DNA of 64,000 nt from Pseudomonas yangonensis (GCF_009932725.1 NZ_BLJU01000015.1:62001-126000), one strand, 5' to 3'; positions 33,077 through 42,292 are shown, counted from the first letter of the stretch. Notes: a model not told the origin generated them from the sequence alone. Translations and numbers: made by a program.

Positions 33077-34708
33077 ATGCTCGCCCTCGACGCTCCCGAA
33101 CTCTATTACCTGGCCAACTTCCGCAAGGCCCTCGACTGGCTCGACGCCCATCACCGCGACCTGATGGACGATGCCGAGCGCGCCTTCGTCGTGGATTTTC
33201 TCCAGCTGCCATTGCCCGCCCAGGCGCTGCTGGTGCGCCTGGTGATGCGCAAGGGCGTGCACTTTCGTGTCAGCAAGCTGCGCTATGCGGAGATCGGCGA
33301 AATCCAGAGTGCAGCTGCACCGCTGCTGGTGCTGGGCTGGCTGATCGACTGTGCGGCTCTGAGCTTCGACGAGCTGGGCGCTTTGCTGCTCAAGGATGAA
33401 CTGGCCACACATTTCGCCGCCGATCTGCCACGCGGACCACTGAAAAAAAGCGACCTGCTCGACCACCTGCGCGAACTGCATGTCGAACCGCGCAGCCTGG
33501 CCGACTGGTGTCCGAATCTGCAGGAACGCCTGCTGAGCCTGGCCATCGCGCCGCTGTGCGACCGCCTGCGCCTGATGTTCTTCGGCAACCTGGCGCAGGA
33601 CTGGTCGGAGTTCGTGCTCGCCGACCTTGGTATCTTCCGCTACGAACAGGTGCCGATCACGCCGGGCTCGCGCGGTTTCCGCAACCGTCAGGACGTGGAC
33701 GACTACCTGCATTTGCGCGCCTGCCGCGAGGCCTTCGAGGCTGGCATGGCGGTCACCGAGGTGCTGCAGCTGCTCGGCGACTTCGCCAGCGACAGCCCGC
33801 ATATCGCCGAGCGCCACCAGCGCCTGCTGCTGCAACTGGCGCAGCATCTGGAGCGCACCGGTGAACTGGAATCGGCGCTGACGCTGTACCGCGACACCCG
33901 CGCGGTGGGCTCGCGGCAAAGGCAGATCCGCGTGCTGGAGCGCCTGGGTCGGGATACCGAAGCGCTGAGCATGGCCGAGCAGGTGCTCAAAGCGCCGCTC
34001 AACGCCGAAGAAGCGCAACTGGCCGAACGGGCACGGACGCGCCTGCGCAAACGCCTCGGCCTGGCGCCAGCGGCCAGGGCGGCGAAGCTCGATGAGGTTC
34101 GCCTCGACCTGCGTCTGCCGCGCGCCGCCAGCGTCGAACTGGCCGTGGCCATGCACCTGGCCGAACCCGATGCCCCCGTGCATTACGTGGAAAACACGCT
34201 GATCTGCGGGCTGTTCGGCCTGCTCTGCTGGGAGGCGATCTTCGCTCCGCTGCCCGGCGCCTTCTTCCACCCCTTCCACGCCGGCCCGGTGGATCTGCAC
34301 CGCGCCGACTTCCACGCACGGCGCAGCGAACTGTTCGCCGCCTGCCTGGCGCGTCTGGATGATGGCAGTTACGTCGAGGCCATGCGCCGCACCCACGCCG
34401 AGAAGTTCGGCATCCAGTCGCCGTTCGTATTCTGGGATCTGCTCGACGCCGAGCGCCTGGAACAGGCACTGGCCTGCCTGCCGCCCGCGCACCTGAGTGC
34501 CTGGTTCCGCCGCCTGCTCGCAGACATCCGCGAGAACCGCGCCGGCATGCCCGACCTGATCCAGTTCTGGCCCAGTGAGGCGCGCTACCGGATGATCGAA
34601 GTGAAAGGCCCTGGCGACCGCCTGCAGAACAACCAGAAACGCTGGCTGGCCTTCTGTGCCGAGCACGGCATGCCGGTCAGCGTCTGTTACGTGGAGTGGG
34701 ACGATTGA
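33077..34708 (+). CDS. FAN1-type VRR-NUC structure-specific nuclease
   Basis: A 543-residue bacterial homologue of Fanconi-associated nuclease FAN1, a 5'-flap endo/exonuclease acting in repair of interstrand crosslinks. Residues 1-400 are helical and include the SAP-like and TPR-like regions (DAPELYYLANFRKALDWLDA at the N-terminus; the AQHLERTGELESALTLYRDT repeat region). The C-terminal VRR-NUC domain shows the catalytic set GMPDL (D493) and E508-V-K510 followed by GPGDRLQNNQKRW. Length agrees with the P. aeruginosa homologue (about 560). It starts just after an SOS box, has only a weak Shine-Dalgarno, and overlaps the helicase gene by four bases at its 3' end. Confidence 0.92.
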   Translation: MLALDAPELYYLANFRKALDWLDAHHRDLMDDAERAFVVDFLQLPLPAQALLVRLVMRKGVHFRVSKLRYAEIGEIQSAAAPLLVLGWLIDCAALSFDELGALLLKDELATHFAADLPRGPLKKSDLLDHLRELHVEPRSLADWCPNLQERLLSLAIAPLCDRLRLMFFGNLAQDWSEFVLADLGIFRYEQVPITPGSRGFRNRQDVDDYLHLRACREAFEAGMAVTEVLQLLGDFASDSPHIAERHQRLLLQLAQHLERTGELESALTLYRDTRAVGSRQRQIRVLERLGRDTEALSMAEQVLKAPLNAEEAQLAERARTRLRKRLGLAPAARAAKLDEVRLDLRLPRAASVELAVAMHLAEPDAPVHYVENTLICGLFGLLCWEAIFAPLPGAFFHPFHAGPVDLHRADFHARRSELFAACLARLDDGSYVEAMRRTHAEKFGIQSPFVFWDLLDAERLEQALACLPPAHLSAWFRRLLADIRENRAGMPDLIQFWPSEARYRMIEVKGPGDRLQNNQKRWLAFCAEHGMPVSVCYVEWDD

Positions 34709-37005
34709 GCCTGCGCGTCGCCGTACGCGAACTGTGCGAGTTCACCGCCAAGGAAGGTGATCTCGACCTGCGCTTCACCCCCTCGCCCACCGCCGCCGAA
34801 GGTATGGCCGGGCACGCCACCGTGGTCGCCCGGCGCGGTCCGGATTACGTTTCCGAACTGCCGCTGATCGGCGAGTTCGAGGGGCTGACGGTCAGCGGCC
34901 GCGCCGATGGCTTCGACCCCGAGTTTCGTCTGCTGGAAGAGATCAAGACCCATCGCGGCGACATCTCGCGCATCCCGGCCAACCACCGCCTGCTGCACTG
35001 GGCGCAGGTCAAGGTCTACGGCTGGCTGCTGTGCCAGGAGCTGGGCTTCGAGGAACTGGATCTGGCGGTGGTCTACTTCAACGTCATCACCCAGCAGGAA
35101 ACGGTATTCCGCGAGCGCCACAGCGCCGAATCGCTGGGGGAGTTCTTCGCCCTGCACTGCCGCCGCTATATCGACTGGGCGCGGCAGGAACAGGCGCACC
35201 AGCAGGCGCGCAACCAGGCGCTGGAAAACCTCAGCTTCCCCTATGGCGAATTCCGTCATGGTCAGCGGCAACTGGCCGAAGCCGTGTACCGCGCCGCGCG
35301 TGATGGCCACTACCTGCTGGCGCAGGCCACCACCGGCATCGGCAAGACCCTCGGCACCCTGTTCCCGCAGCTCAAGGCCATGCCTGGCCAGCAGCTCGAC
35401 CGCCTGTTCTTCTTGAGCGCCAAGACGCCCGGCCGGCGCCTGGCACTGGATGCCCTGCAACGCCTGCGCGAGGCGGATACACCGCTGCGCGTGCTGGAAC
35501 ACGTGGCCCGTGACAAGGCCTGCGAACACCCGAGCAAGGCCTGCCATGGCGACTCCTGCCCTCTCGCCAAGGGCTTCTACGACCGCCTGCCGGCTGCACG
35601 CAGTGCGGCGCTTAAGGAACGCTGGCTGGATCAGCAGGCCGTGCGCAATATCGCCATCGCCCACGGCGTTTGCCCCTACTACCTGAGCCAGGAGCTGTGC
35701 CGCTGGAGCGACGTGGTGGTGGGCGACTACAACTACTACTTCGACCTCGGCGCGCTGCTGCACAGCTTCACCCTGATCAACCAGTGGCGCGTCTGCCTGC
35801 TGGTGGACGAGGCGCACAACCTGGTGGAACGCGGGCGCGGCATGTACAGCGCCGAGTTGGATCAGGCGCGCTTCAAGGCCATGTGCCGTGACGCGCCGAA
35901 ACGCCTGAAGAGCGTGCTGGACCGGATCGACCGCCACTGGGAGCAACTGCACCGCGAGCAAGAGGTGCCCTATCAGGTCTACCCGCTGGCGCCGGACCTG
36001 CTACTCGCCGCTCTGGGCAAGGCGGTCAGCGCCATCACCGACCTGCTCACCGACCAGCCCGAAGGCAATGGCGGCGAGCTGCTCAGCTTCTACCTGGACG
36101 CCATGCTGTTCTGCCGTCTGGCAGAGAGCTTCGGCCCGCACTCGCTGTTCGATATCAGCCGCGTCGAGGCTGGCAACGGGCGTAGCTACTCGACCCTGTG
36201 CATCCGCAATATCCTGCCGGCGCCCTTCCTCGGCCCACGTTTCGAGGACGCCCACAGCGCCACGCTGTTCTCCGCCACCCTCAGCCCCAGCCACTACTAC
36301 CTCGACCTGCTCGGCCTGCCGGAAGAGACGCAGTGCCTGGACGTGGCCTCGCCGTTCAGTGCCGAACAACTGCATGTGCAGGTGGTGCGCAACCTGTCGA
36401 CCCGCTACCAGCACCGCGACGCCTCGCTAACGCCGATCTGTCAGCTGATGGCGCGCCAGTACGCCGAACGCCCCGGCAACTACCTGGCCTTTTTCAGCAG
36501 CTATCAGTATCTGGAGCAGGTGCTGCAGCAACTGCGCCGCGATCATCCGCAGATTCCGGTATGGACACAGTCACGGCAGATGGACGAAGCAGCGCGCCAG
36601 GGCTTTATCGAGCGCTTCCAGATCGGCGGCCGCGGCATCGGCTTCGCCGTGCTCGGCGGCGTCTTCGGTGAAGGGGTGGACCTACCCGGCGAGCGCCTGA
36701 TCGGCGCCTTCGTCGCCACCCTCGGCCTGGCTCAGCTCAACCCGATCAACGAAGAAATCCGCCAGCGCATGGACGCCCTGTTCGGCAATGGCTACGACTA
36801 CACCTACCTCTACCCCGGCCTGCAGAAAGTGGTGCAGGCCGCCGGCCGGGTGATCCGGACGCCGGAGGATCAAGGCGTGCTCTACCTGATCGACGACCGC
36901 TTCGCCCGCCCCGAAGTGCGCCGCCTGTTGCCAACCTGGTGGCAGGTTGAGTTGCTGCGTTTGCCGCACAGAACACCCACCCCCGAGCCGCAGCCCGACC
37001 TGTAG
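34705..37005 (+). CDS. Cas4-like nuclease fused to an XPD/DinG-type Fe-S helicase
   Basis: A 766-residue DNA repair protein. The N-terminal 150 residues carry PD-(D/E)xK nuclease motifs: SGRADGF (D68), LLEEIKTHR (E79-x-K81) and the RecB/Cas4-family helix AQVKVYGWLL (Q101...Y105). A superfamily 2 helicase follows, with Walker A ATTGIGKT (208-215), four cysteines spaced like an XPD iron-sulfur cluster (C273, C280, C285, C323), DEAH box VDEAHNL (368-371) and C-terminal motifs VLGGVFGEGVDLPGE and QAAGRVIRTPEDQGV. I favour the TTG at 34705, eight bases after GGAG and overlapping the FAN1 stop as TTGA; a GTG at 34696 is an alternative. The 5'-3' polarity is inferred from the family. Confidence 0.9.
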   Translation: MSLRVAVRELCEFTAKEGDLDLRFTPSPTAAEGMAGHATVVARRGPDYVSELPLIGEFEGLTVSGRADGFDPEFRLLEEIKTHRGDISRIPANHRLLHWAQVKVYGWLLCQELGFEELDLAVVYFNVITQQETVFRERHSAESLGEFFALHCRRYIDWARQEQAHQQARNQALENLSFPYGEFRHGQRQLAEAVYRAARDGHYLLAQATTGIGKTLGTLFPQLKAMPGQQLDRLFFLSAKTPGRRLALDALQRLREADTPLRVLEHVARDKACEHPSKACHGDSCPLAKGFYDRLPAARSAALKERWLDQQAVRNIAIAHGVCPYYLSQELCRWSDVVVGDYNYYFDLGALLHSFTLINQWRVCLLVDEAHNLVERGRGMYSAELDQARFKAMCRDAPKRLKSVLDRIDRHWEQLHREQEVPYQVYPLAPDLLLAALGKAVSAITDLLTDQPEGNGGELLSFYLDAMLFCRLAESFGPHSLFDISRVEAGNGRSYSTLCIRNILPAPFLGPRFEDAHSATLFSATLSPSHYYLDLLGLPEETQCLDVASPFSAEQLHVQVVRNLSTRYQHRDASLTPICQLMARQYAERPGNYLAFFSSYQYLEQVLQQLRRDHPQIPVWTQSRQMDEAARQGFIERFQIGGRGIGFAVLGGVFGEGVDLPGERLIGAFVATLGLAQLNPINEEIRQRMDALFGNGYDYTYLYPGLQKVVQAAGRVIRTPEDQGVLYLIDDRFARPEVRRLLPTWWQVELLRLPHRTPTPEPQPDL

Positions 37006-37170
37006 GGTCGGCTGGGCGGCATTCCGTTTCAGCCGCGATCATCGCGGTCGAAAATCATAGCCTGGGTTGAGCGAGGCGGTACCCGGGAACCCACAGGCCA
37101 TGGGGTTCGCGGTGCTCTACCCATCCTGCCCAGCTCGATGCGCTTCGCGGCTGAAGCCGCTCCTCCAGGT
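37002..37170. repeat. type C REP remnants between the helicase and creC genes
   Basis: TGTAGGGTCGGCTGGGCGGC...TTCAGCCGCGA (about 37002-37038) and TTCGCGGCTGAAGCCGCTCCTCC (about 37145-37167) are the two sides of the element seen at 12751-12826. They fill the gap between convergent genes. Confidence 0.65.
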
Positions 37171-37184
37171 ATGCGCAGCGCAAT

Positions 37185-38606
37185 CTAGACGGGTAACGTC
37201 AGACGCACTTCCACACCACCTTCGACATTACCGATCTGCAATTCACCGCCATGCAACTCGGCCACTTCCTGCACGAAGTTCAGGCCAAGCCCGGTGCTCT
37301 TGCGCCCGCCATTGGGGCGTGGCAGCGAGTAGAAGCGCTCGGTCAGGCGCCCCAGGGCGTAGTCGGGGATGGCTTCGCCCTGATTGAACAGGCGCAACAC
37401 GATGCGCTCGCCCTGGCGTTCGGCGGCGATGCGCATGTGTCCGCCGGGTGGGGTGAAGTCGAGGGCGTTGTCCAGCAGATTGGCCAACGCCTGGCGTAGC
37501 AGAAAGCGTTCGCCACGCAGACTGAGGCCGGCTGGCAGCGAGTGTTCGATCTGCAAATTGGTAGCTGTGATGCGCGCCTGCTGCGCCTGCAACAGTTCCT
37601 CCACCAGCGGCGCCAGCGGTACCGCCACGCGCTCTTCCAGACCCTGGCGTTGCTCCACCTGGGCCAGGTGCAACAGGCGTTCGATCAGGTTCTGCAGGCG
37701 CGCACTTTCCTGCTGGATATTGGCCACGAAGCGCTGGCGCTGTTCGGTGGGCATGTCGCCGTCGAGCAGCTCTGCGGCGCCACGGATGGCCGCCAGTGGG
37801 CTTTTCAGTTCGTGGGTCAGGGTGTGTACGTAGCGCTCGACGTAGGCCTTGCCTTCCAGCTCGGTGCGCATGCGCTCGACTGCCTGAGCCAGTTGCGCGA
37901 GTTCGCCACCGCGTACCCTGGGCGCCTCGGCGCGCTGGCCCTCACTGACTGCCTGGGCGTAGCGGGTGAGTTTGCCCAGGGCGGCGCTCAGCCACCAGGA
38001 CAGCGCAGCACCGATCAGCAGGCCAAGGCCGATCAGCCCGGCGCCGAGCCAGCTCAGGCGGTTCTGCGAGCGTTCGATATAGGGCAACAGGGTGCGGTTG
38101 GGCTTGGCCACCGAGACCACGCCGATGATGCGCTCGCCGTCCCTGATCGGCGCGGCCACGTACATCACCGAGGAATCCGGGTCGTCCGGGTCTTCACGGG
38201 TCGAGCGCGCGCCATACTGGCCGCGCAGGGTCAGCAGTACGTCATTCCAACGCGAATAATCCTGGCCGACCGCCAGACCTGTCGAGTCGAGCAGGACGAT
38301 ACCCTGGGCGTCGGTAACGTAGATACGGTGGTTGACCTCGGCCTTGGTCACGCCCCAGATGCTCGCCTGCGGCTGACGCCGGCCATAAGCCTCCAGCGCC
38401 TCGTGCAGACGGCCCTGGCCGAGGGTGCCGGACTTGACCTCGTCACGCAGTATCTCGGCCAGCAGATTGGCAGTATCGACCAGGGTTTCTTCGGTGCTCT
38501 GGCGCACGCCGGGGCGAATCTCGTCCATCACCGTGCTCAGCACGAACCAGCCGGCCAGCCCGACGAAGAGGAAGTAGACCAGAAAGATGCGTACGCCCAA
38601 TGGCAT
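37185..38606 (-). CDS. creC: sensor histidine kinase CreC
   Basis: A 473-residue membrane sensor of the CreBC system. One helix lies at residues 7-26 and a second at 185-207, bounding a periplasmic domain of about 155 residues with the CreC-type YGRRQPQASIWGVTKAEVNH and YVTDAQGIVLLDSTG phrases. HAMP and dimerisation domains follow, with the phospho-acceptor His265 in THELKSPLAAIRGAAELL, then an ATPase domain (N box LLDNALDF, G box STGLGLNFVQEV). It starts three bases after the creB stop, so the pair is one operon. The sensed signal in pseudomonads includes beta-lactam-induced cell-wall perturbation, by literature knowledge. Confidence 0.94.
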   Translation of the reverse strand: MPLGVRIFLVYFLFVGLAGWFVLSTVMDEIRPGVRQSTEETLVDTANLLAEILRDEVKSGTLGQGRLHEALEAYGRRQPQASIWGVTKAEVNHRIYVTDAQGIVLLDSTGLAVGQDYSRWNDVLLTLRGQYGARSTREDPDDPDSSVMYVAAPIRDGERIIGVVSVAKPNRTLLPYIERSQNRLSWLGAGLIGLGLLIGAALSWWLSAALGKLTRYAQAVSEGQRAEAPRVRGGELAQLAQAVERMRTELEGKAYVERYVHTLTHELKSPLAAIRGAAELLDGDMPTEQRQRFVANIQQESARLQNLIERLLHLAQVEQRQGLEERVAVPLAPLVEELLQAQQARITATNLQIEHSLPAGLSLRGERFLLRQALANLLDNALDFTPPGGHMRIAAERQGERIVLRLFNQGEAIPDYALGRLTERFYSLPRPNGGRKSTGLGLNFVQEVAELHGGELQIGNVEGGVEVRLTLPV

Positions 38607-38609
38607 GAT

Positions 38610-39290
38610 TCAGAGCTCCGGCTCGTAGCTGTAGCCCAGACCGCGATGGGTCTGGATCGGCTCTTCGCTCGGGGCGATGGCGCGCAGTTTGGCGCGCACA
38701 CTCTTGATATGGCTGTCGATATTGCGTTCGTAGCCGGCTTCGCTGGCGACACCAAGGGCGTCGAGCAGTTGCTCGCGCGAGTAGACCCGGCGCGGCTGGC
38801 CGAGCAAGGTGCGCAGCAGGCGAAATTCGTGGCGGGTCAGGTTCAACGCCTGGCTGTGGTAGTGAATGCGAAAGGCGCCATCGTCGATCTGGAAGGCGCT
38901 CGGCGCAGTGGCTTGCGGTATTTCACGCGGTGCCATGCGCTTGAGGATGGCCTTGACCCGGGCCGCCACCTCGCGCGGGCTGAAGGGTTTGACCACGTAG
39001 TCATCGGCGCCGATTTCCAGCCCCACCACGCGGTCGATTTCCTCGCTGCGCGCGGTAAGGAAGATCACCGGTACTTCGGAGAAACGGCGCAGGCGCTTGC
39101 ACAGTTCGAAGCCGCTGATATCGGGCAGGCCGACGTCAAGGATGGCCAGATCGAAGGCGCCGCTCTCCAGCAACGTCAGCGCCTCGCCGCCGAGGCTCGA
39201 CCAATGGGTGGCAAAGCCTTCGGCCTGCAGCGCATAGACCAGCGTATCGGCAATCGCGGCTTCGTCTTCGACTATGAGTATCTGCGGCAT
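38610..39290 (-). CDS. creB: response regulator CreB
   Basis: A 226-residue OmpR-family regulator. The receiver domain has the acidic pair E8/D9, phospho-acceptor Asp52 (LAILDVGLPD), and T/S and K switch residues in LTARSEEID and DDYVVKPFSP. The C-terminal winged helix (residues 128-226) ends in GLGYSYEPEL. It is the first gene of the creB-creC unit. Its known target creD is 6.4 kb away on the same strand, beyond an inserted block of oppositely transcribed genes. The promoter must lie in 39291-39500. Confidence 0.95.
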   Translation of the reverse strand: MPQILIVEDEAAIADTLVYALQAEGFATHWSSLGGEALTLLESGAFDLAILDVGLPDISGFELCKRLRRFSEVPVIFLTARSEEIDRVVGLEIGADDYVVKPFSPREVAARVKAILKRMAPREIPQATAPSAFQIDDGAFRIHYHSQALNLTRHEFRLLRTLLGQPRRVYSREQLLDALGVASEAGYERNIDSHIKSVRAKLRAIAPSEEPIQTHRGLGYSYEPEL

Positions 39291-39503
39291 CGGGCGTCCT
39301 GCACCTGTGGGGCAACGGCGGCAGACTGCCGGGGGCCGCGGCGGGCGTCAAGCGGGCTATCGCGTAGGACGGGAGCAAGCCACCAGGGGAGATTGGCCGG
39401 TTGCCTAGGCGACATTCGCCGCTGCGACTGCATGGATGCGGGAGGTGGAACGAAGCAGGATGCCAGAGTCGAAAGCGCTTCCCACAAGGTTAGCCGCTCG
39501 CCC

Positions 39504-39563
39504 GTAGCCCGGATGGAATCCGGGGAATGAACGGCAGGACTTCCCGGATTGCATCCGGGCTAC
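39504..39563. repeat. REP element, type A
   Basis: Arms GTAGCCCGGATGGAATCCGGG (39504-39524) and CCCGGATTGCATCCGGGCTAC (39543-39563) are complementary except at one position. It lies upstream of creB, just after the CBS-domain gene stop. Confidence 0.87.
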
Positions 39564-39566
39564 CTT

Positions 39567-40007
39567 TCAGGGAATCTCGCCGCGGATGTATTGCTCCAGC
39601 TGACGGATCAGGTCGGCCTGTTCGGCGATGGTTTCCTTGACCAGGTCACCGATGGACAGCAGGCCGATCAACTCGCCCTCGGCCAGTACCGGCAGGTGAC
39701 GCAGGCGGCGCTCGGTCATCAACTCCATGCAGTACTGCACGCTGTCACGGGGGCCGACGCTGATCACCTCGCTGGTCATGATTTCGCTGATCTTGGTGTT
39801 GAGCAGAGAACGCTCGGCCAGCGCCACCTTGCGCACGTAGTCGCGCTCGCTGACGATGCCGACCAGGCGCCCACCGGAGAGCACCACCAGCGCGCCGATG
39901 CCCTTCTCGGCCAGGATACGCAGACCGTCGAGCAGCGAGTCCTCACTGTCGACGCTGTAAACGTAGGCATGGGCTTTACTGCGAATCACTTCTGCGACGG
40001 TTTTCAT
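39567..40007 (-). CDS. stand-alone CBS-domain-pair protein
   Basis: A 146-residue cytosolic protein formed by two CBS domains: residues 8-65 (VDSEDSLLDGLRILAEKGIG, then LVGIVSERDYVRKV) and 75-130 (MTSEVISVGPRDSVQYCMEL, then LIGLLSIGDLVKET). A short helical C-terminus (EQADLIRQLEQYIRGEIP) follows. The GIVSERDY and GLLSIGDLV motifs are the usual adenosyl-ligand-binding positions. Such proteins sense adenine nucleotides or SAM; the partner here is unknown. It reads towards creB but is separated from it by a REP and is probably monocistronic. Confidence 0.9.
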   Translation of the reverse strand: MKTVAEVIRSKAHAYVYSVDSEDSLLDGLRILAEKGIGALVVLSGGRLVGIVSERDYVRKVALAERSLLNTKISEIMTSEVISVGPRDSVQYCMELMTERRLRHLPVLAEGELIGLLSIGDLVKETIAEQADLIRQLEQYIRGEIP

Positions 40008-40270
40008 GCGGGCGGCTCCTTATCGTTGTTATCCGTTTTTAGCAGAGTTGGCCGCCGCGGTCAGCCCAGGCGAGGCCGAATCGTCCGGTATTGTGCGCCA
40101 GCCCCTCGCCGCCAATGTGCACAGGCCATAGTCGCGGCACCTTGGCCAGCAGCAGGCTCCAGGGCCTGGCAGGCGATTGAACCTGCTGGATCAGGCCCGG
40201 CAAGCCCCACCAGATGACGATCGGGCGGCGTCAACGAGCAAGGTGCACCGCTCAAGCCAAGACGGTTAAC

Positions 40271-40789
40271 TCAGCACTGCGGACGATCGCGGGTGTAGCG
40301 TTCCGCCGGGTCCACAGCTGCCCCCAGATCACGCATGGCGCTGGCACCGATCAGCAGCGGATAGCTGAAGGTGCTGCGGTCGGTCAGGTTGACCTCGATG
40401 GTGCGTTCCTCCTCACCCAGGCAGATTGGCATCTCGATCACCGGACGTTGCGAGTAGGCGACTTCCTGGACCTCCGCATCGCTCTCCTCGGCGCGCTTCT
40501 TGATCTCGGCGATACGCACCAGCGGATGCTCGTACACCGTATCTTCGGCGCCCTCGACAGCCAGGCGGAAACGTACCCAGTCTTCGCCATCGCGCTTGAA
40601 CGGCTCGATGTCCTTGGCCGACAGCGAGGCGGTCATGGCGCCGGTATCCATCTTGGCCTTGAGCGTCTGGCCGAGGGCAGGGAGCTTGATCAGCTCATAG
40701 CGGCCGTAAAGGTCGGGTTGCTGATTGGCCATGGTCGGCAGGCTGATTGCAGCGGCCAGCAGAAACAGGGCGTATTTCAAGGTCGGCAC
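40271..40789 (-). CDS. secreted retropepsin-like putative aspartic protease (Zn_protease family)
   Basis: A 172-residue protein with an N-terminal signal sequence (LKYALFLLAAAISLPTMA-N) and a single retropepsin-like domain. The active-site motif is MDTGAMTASLSA, with aspartate in D-T-G, and the second signature is LIGASAMRDLGAAVDP near the C-terminus, matching the family annotated as ATP-dependent zinc protease, whose members are really pepsin-like. It lacks the RimK domain to which relatives are sometimes linked. It is upstream of the CBS gene on the same strand, 263 bases away. In P. aeruginosa a similar gene neighbours creB, as I recall, so this is an ancestral neighbour. Confidence 0.87.
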   Translation of the reverse strand: MPTLKYALFLLAAAISLPTMANQQPDLYGRYELIKLPALGQTLKAKMDTGAMTASLSAKDIEPFKRDGEDWVRFRLAVEGAEDTVYEHPLVRIAEIKKRAEESDAEVQEVAYSQRPVIEMPICLGEEERTIEVNLTDRSTFSYPLLIGASAMRDLGAAVDPAERYTRDRPQC

Positions 40790-40862
40790 TCCTGAGCAAT
40801 GGGATTCCCGTTATCCGACTTATCCAGAGTCTGCTGTGTTCCCCGACGAACATGACAAAGCG

Positions 40863-42104
40863 TTACCGCCGGGCTCGCTGCTGTGGCACACCACTCCAGA
40901 GTTCGTCCAGATTCTCGAAGCCCCAGGCCGCCGCTGACTCGCGCCCGACGATGCGATCCTGAGCGGTCGGCTTGCTCAGGTCGATCACCACCGGCGGAAT
41001 CTGCACTTTCGACTTGGCCAGGAAGAAGGCCTTGACCTTGGGCACCAGCAGCGACTTGGCATTCTGCTCCAGCACGACCGCCAGGCGACCACTTTCCAGA
41101 CGCACCAACGCGCCAACCGGGTAAATGCCTACGGTCTTGACGAAGGCCTGGAATACCGCCTCGTCGAAGTGCCCCTTCCACTCGGCCATTTTGCGGATCG
41201 ACTCGGCCGGGTCCCAGCCCGGCTTGTAGGGGCGATTGGAGGTGATGGCGTCGTAGACGTCACAGACCGCCCCCATCCTGGCGAACAGACTGATCTGGTC
41301 GCCCTGCAGCCCATGCGGGTAGCCGCTGCCGTCGACCTTTTCGTGGTGATGCAAACAGACATCCAGTACCAGAGCGCTGACCTGCTTGCCGGCGCGGAGA
41401 ATCTCACCGCCGGCCTCGGGATGACGGCGAACCGCCGAGAACTCGACATCGCTGAGCTTGCCGGGCTTGTTCAGCACGTCCTGATCGATGGCCATCTTGC
41501 CTACATCATGCAGCAGTCCGGCCAGGCCGGCCTCGCGTACCGCGCCCTCCCCCAGGCCAAGTTGCCGCGCGAGTGCGATCATCAACGCACAGACCGCCAC
41601 CGAGTGCATGTAGGTGTATTCGTCTGCATGCTTGAGCCGCGCCAGGCTGATCAGAGCGCTGGGATGGCGCAGAATCGACTCGGAGATTTCCTCTACCAGC
41701 GACTCGGCCTGGCCGAAATCCAGCGCCTTGCCCATGCGCGCATCACCGAACATGCTCATCACAGCCTGCTTGGAGCGGGCGCAGAGCTTGGCGGCGCGCT
41801 CCAGCTCGACGTCCATGGCAACGGCCGGCGGGTTGCGCCGACGCTCCACCGCCGCCATCAGGGTGGCCTCAACCTCCTGCTGGGCTTCGGCCACACTACT
41901 GGCATGAGCGCCAGCCTCGACATCCAGGCCCTTGCTGACATCAATCCACAGTTCACCGATGCTGCTGGCCTGAATGCGCTGCAGATCCTGCGGCGAATTG
42001 AGGACAAATTTCGACTTCCAGAACGGATGATCCATCCATGATCCGCAAAACTCCTGGATGTACATGCCGATACGCAGATCGGCTACGGCAATGCGCTTCA
42101 ACAT
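40863..42104 (-). CDS. HD-GYP cyclic di-GMP phosphodiesterase with DUF3391
   Basis: A 413-residue cytoplasmic protein. Residues 1-125 are the DUF3391 N-terminal domain (AVADLRIGMYIQEFCGSWMD, then FWKSKFVLNS). From about 145 comes an HD-GYP domain, with the HD dyad H199-D200 in GLLHDVGKMAI, HHHEKVDGSGYP at 252-263 and the downstream SNRPYKPGW segment. These keep all metal ligands and the GYP-type loop, so it should hydrolyse c-di-GMP to pGpG or GMP. Start: ATG at 42104 (MLKRIAVADLRIG), at the beginning of the DUF; an earlier Met at 42149 is less likely. The window thus encodes both a cyclase (195-1514) and a phosphodiesterase. Confidence 0.92.
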   Translation of the reverse strand: MLKRIAVADLRIGMYIQEFCGSWMDHPFWKSKFVLNSPQDLQRIQASSIGELWIDVSKGLDVEAGAHASSVAEAQQEVEATLMAAVERRRNPPAVAMDVELERAAKLCARSKQAVMSMFGDARMGKALDFGQAESLVEEISESILRHPSALISLARLKHADEYTYMHSVAVCALMIALARQLGLGEGAVREAGLAGLLHDVGKMAIDQDVLNKPGKLSDVEFSAVRRHPEAGGEILRAGKQVSALVLDVCLHHHEKVDGSGYPHGLQGDQISLFARMGAVCDVYDAITSNRPYKPGWDPAESIRKMAEWKGHFDEAVFQAFVKTVGIYPVGALVRLESGRLAVVLEQNAKSLLVPKVKAFFLAKSKVQIPPVVIDLSKPTAQDRIVGRESAAAWGFENLDELWSGVPQQRARR

Positions 42105-42292
42105 CGAGATAATCCAGAGCAGGTTGGCGGGAGGGCTCGAGCCGGACACCTCAGGCCGTCGAACATTCCCTACATGTCACATGGATCAGCATAAGGTCTG
42201 CGCAGAAAATGGCCATAGGCCACTAGTCGCAATTTTGAGACAAATTCTCCAGGTGCTTATGATGGCTGCTCCGCGCCCGCCAAGGAGTTGAT

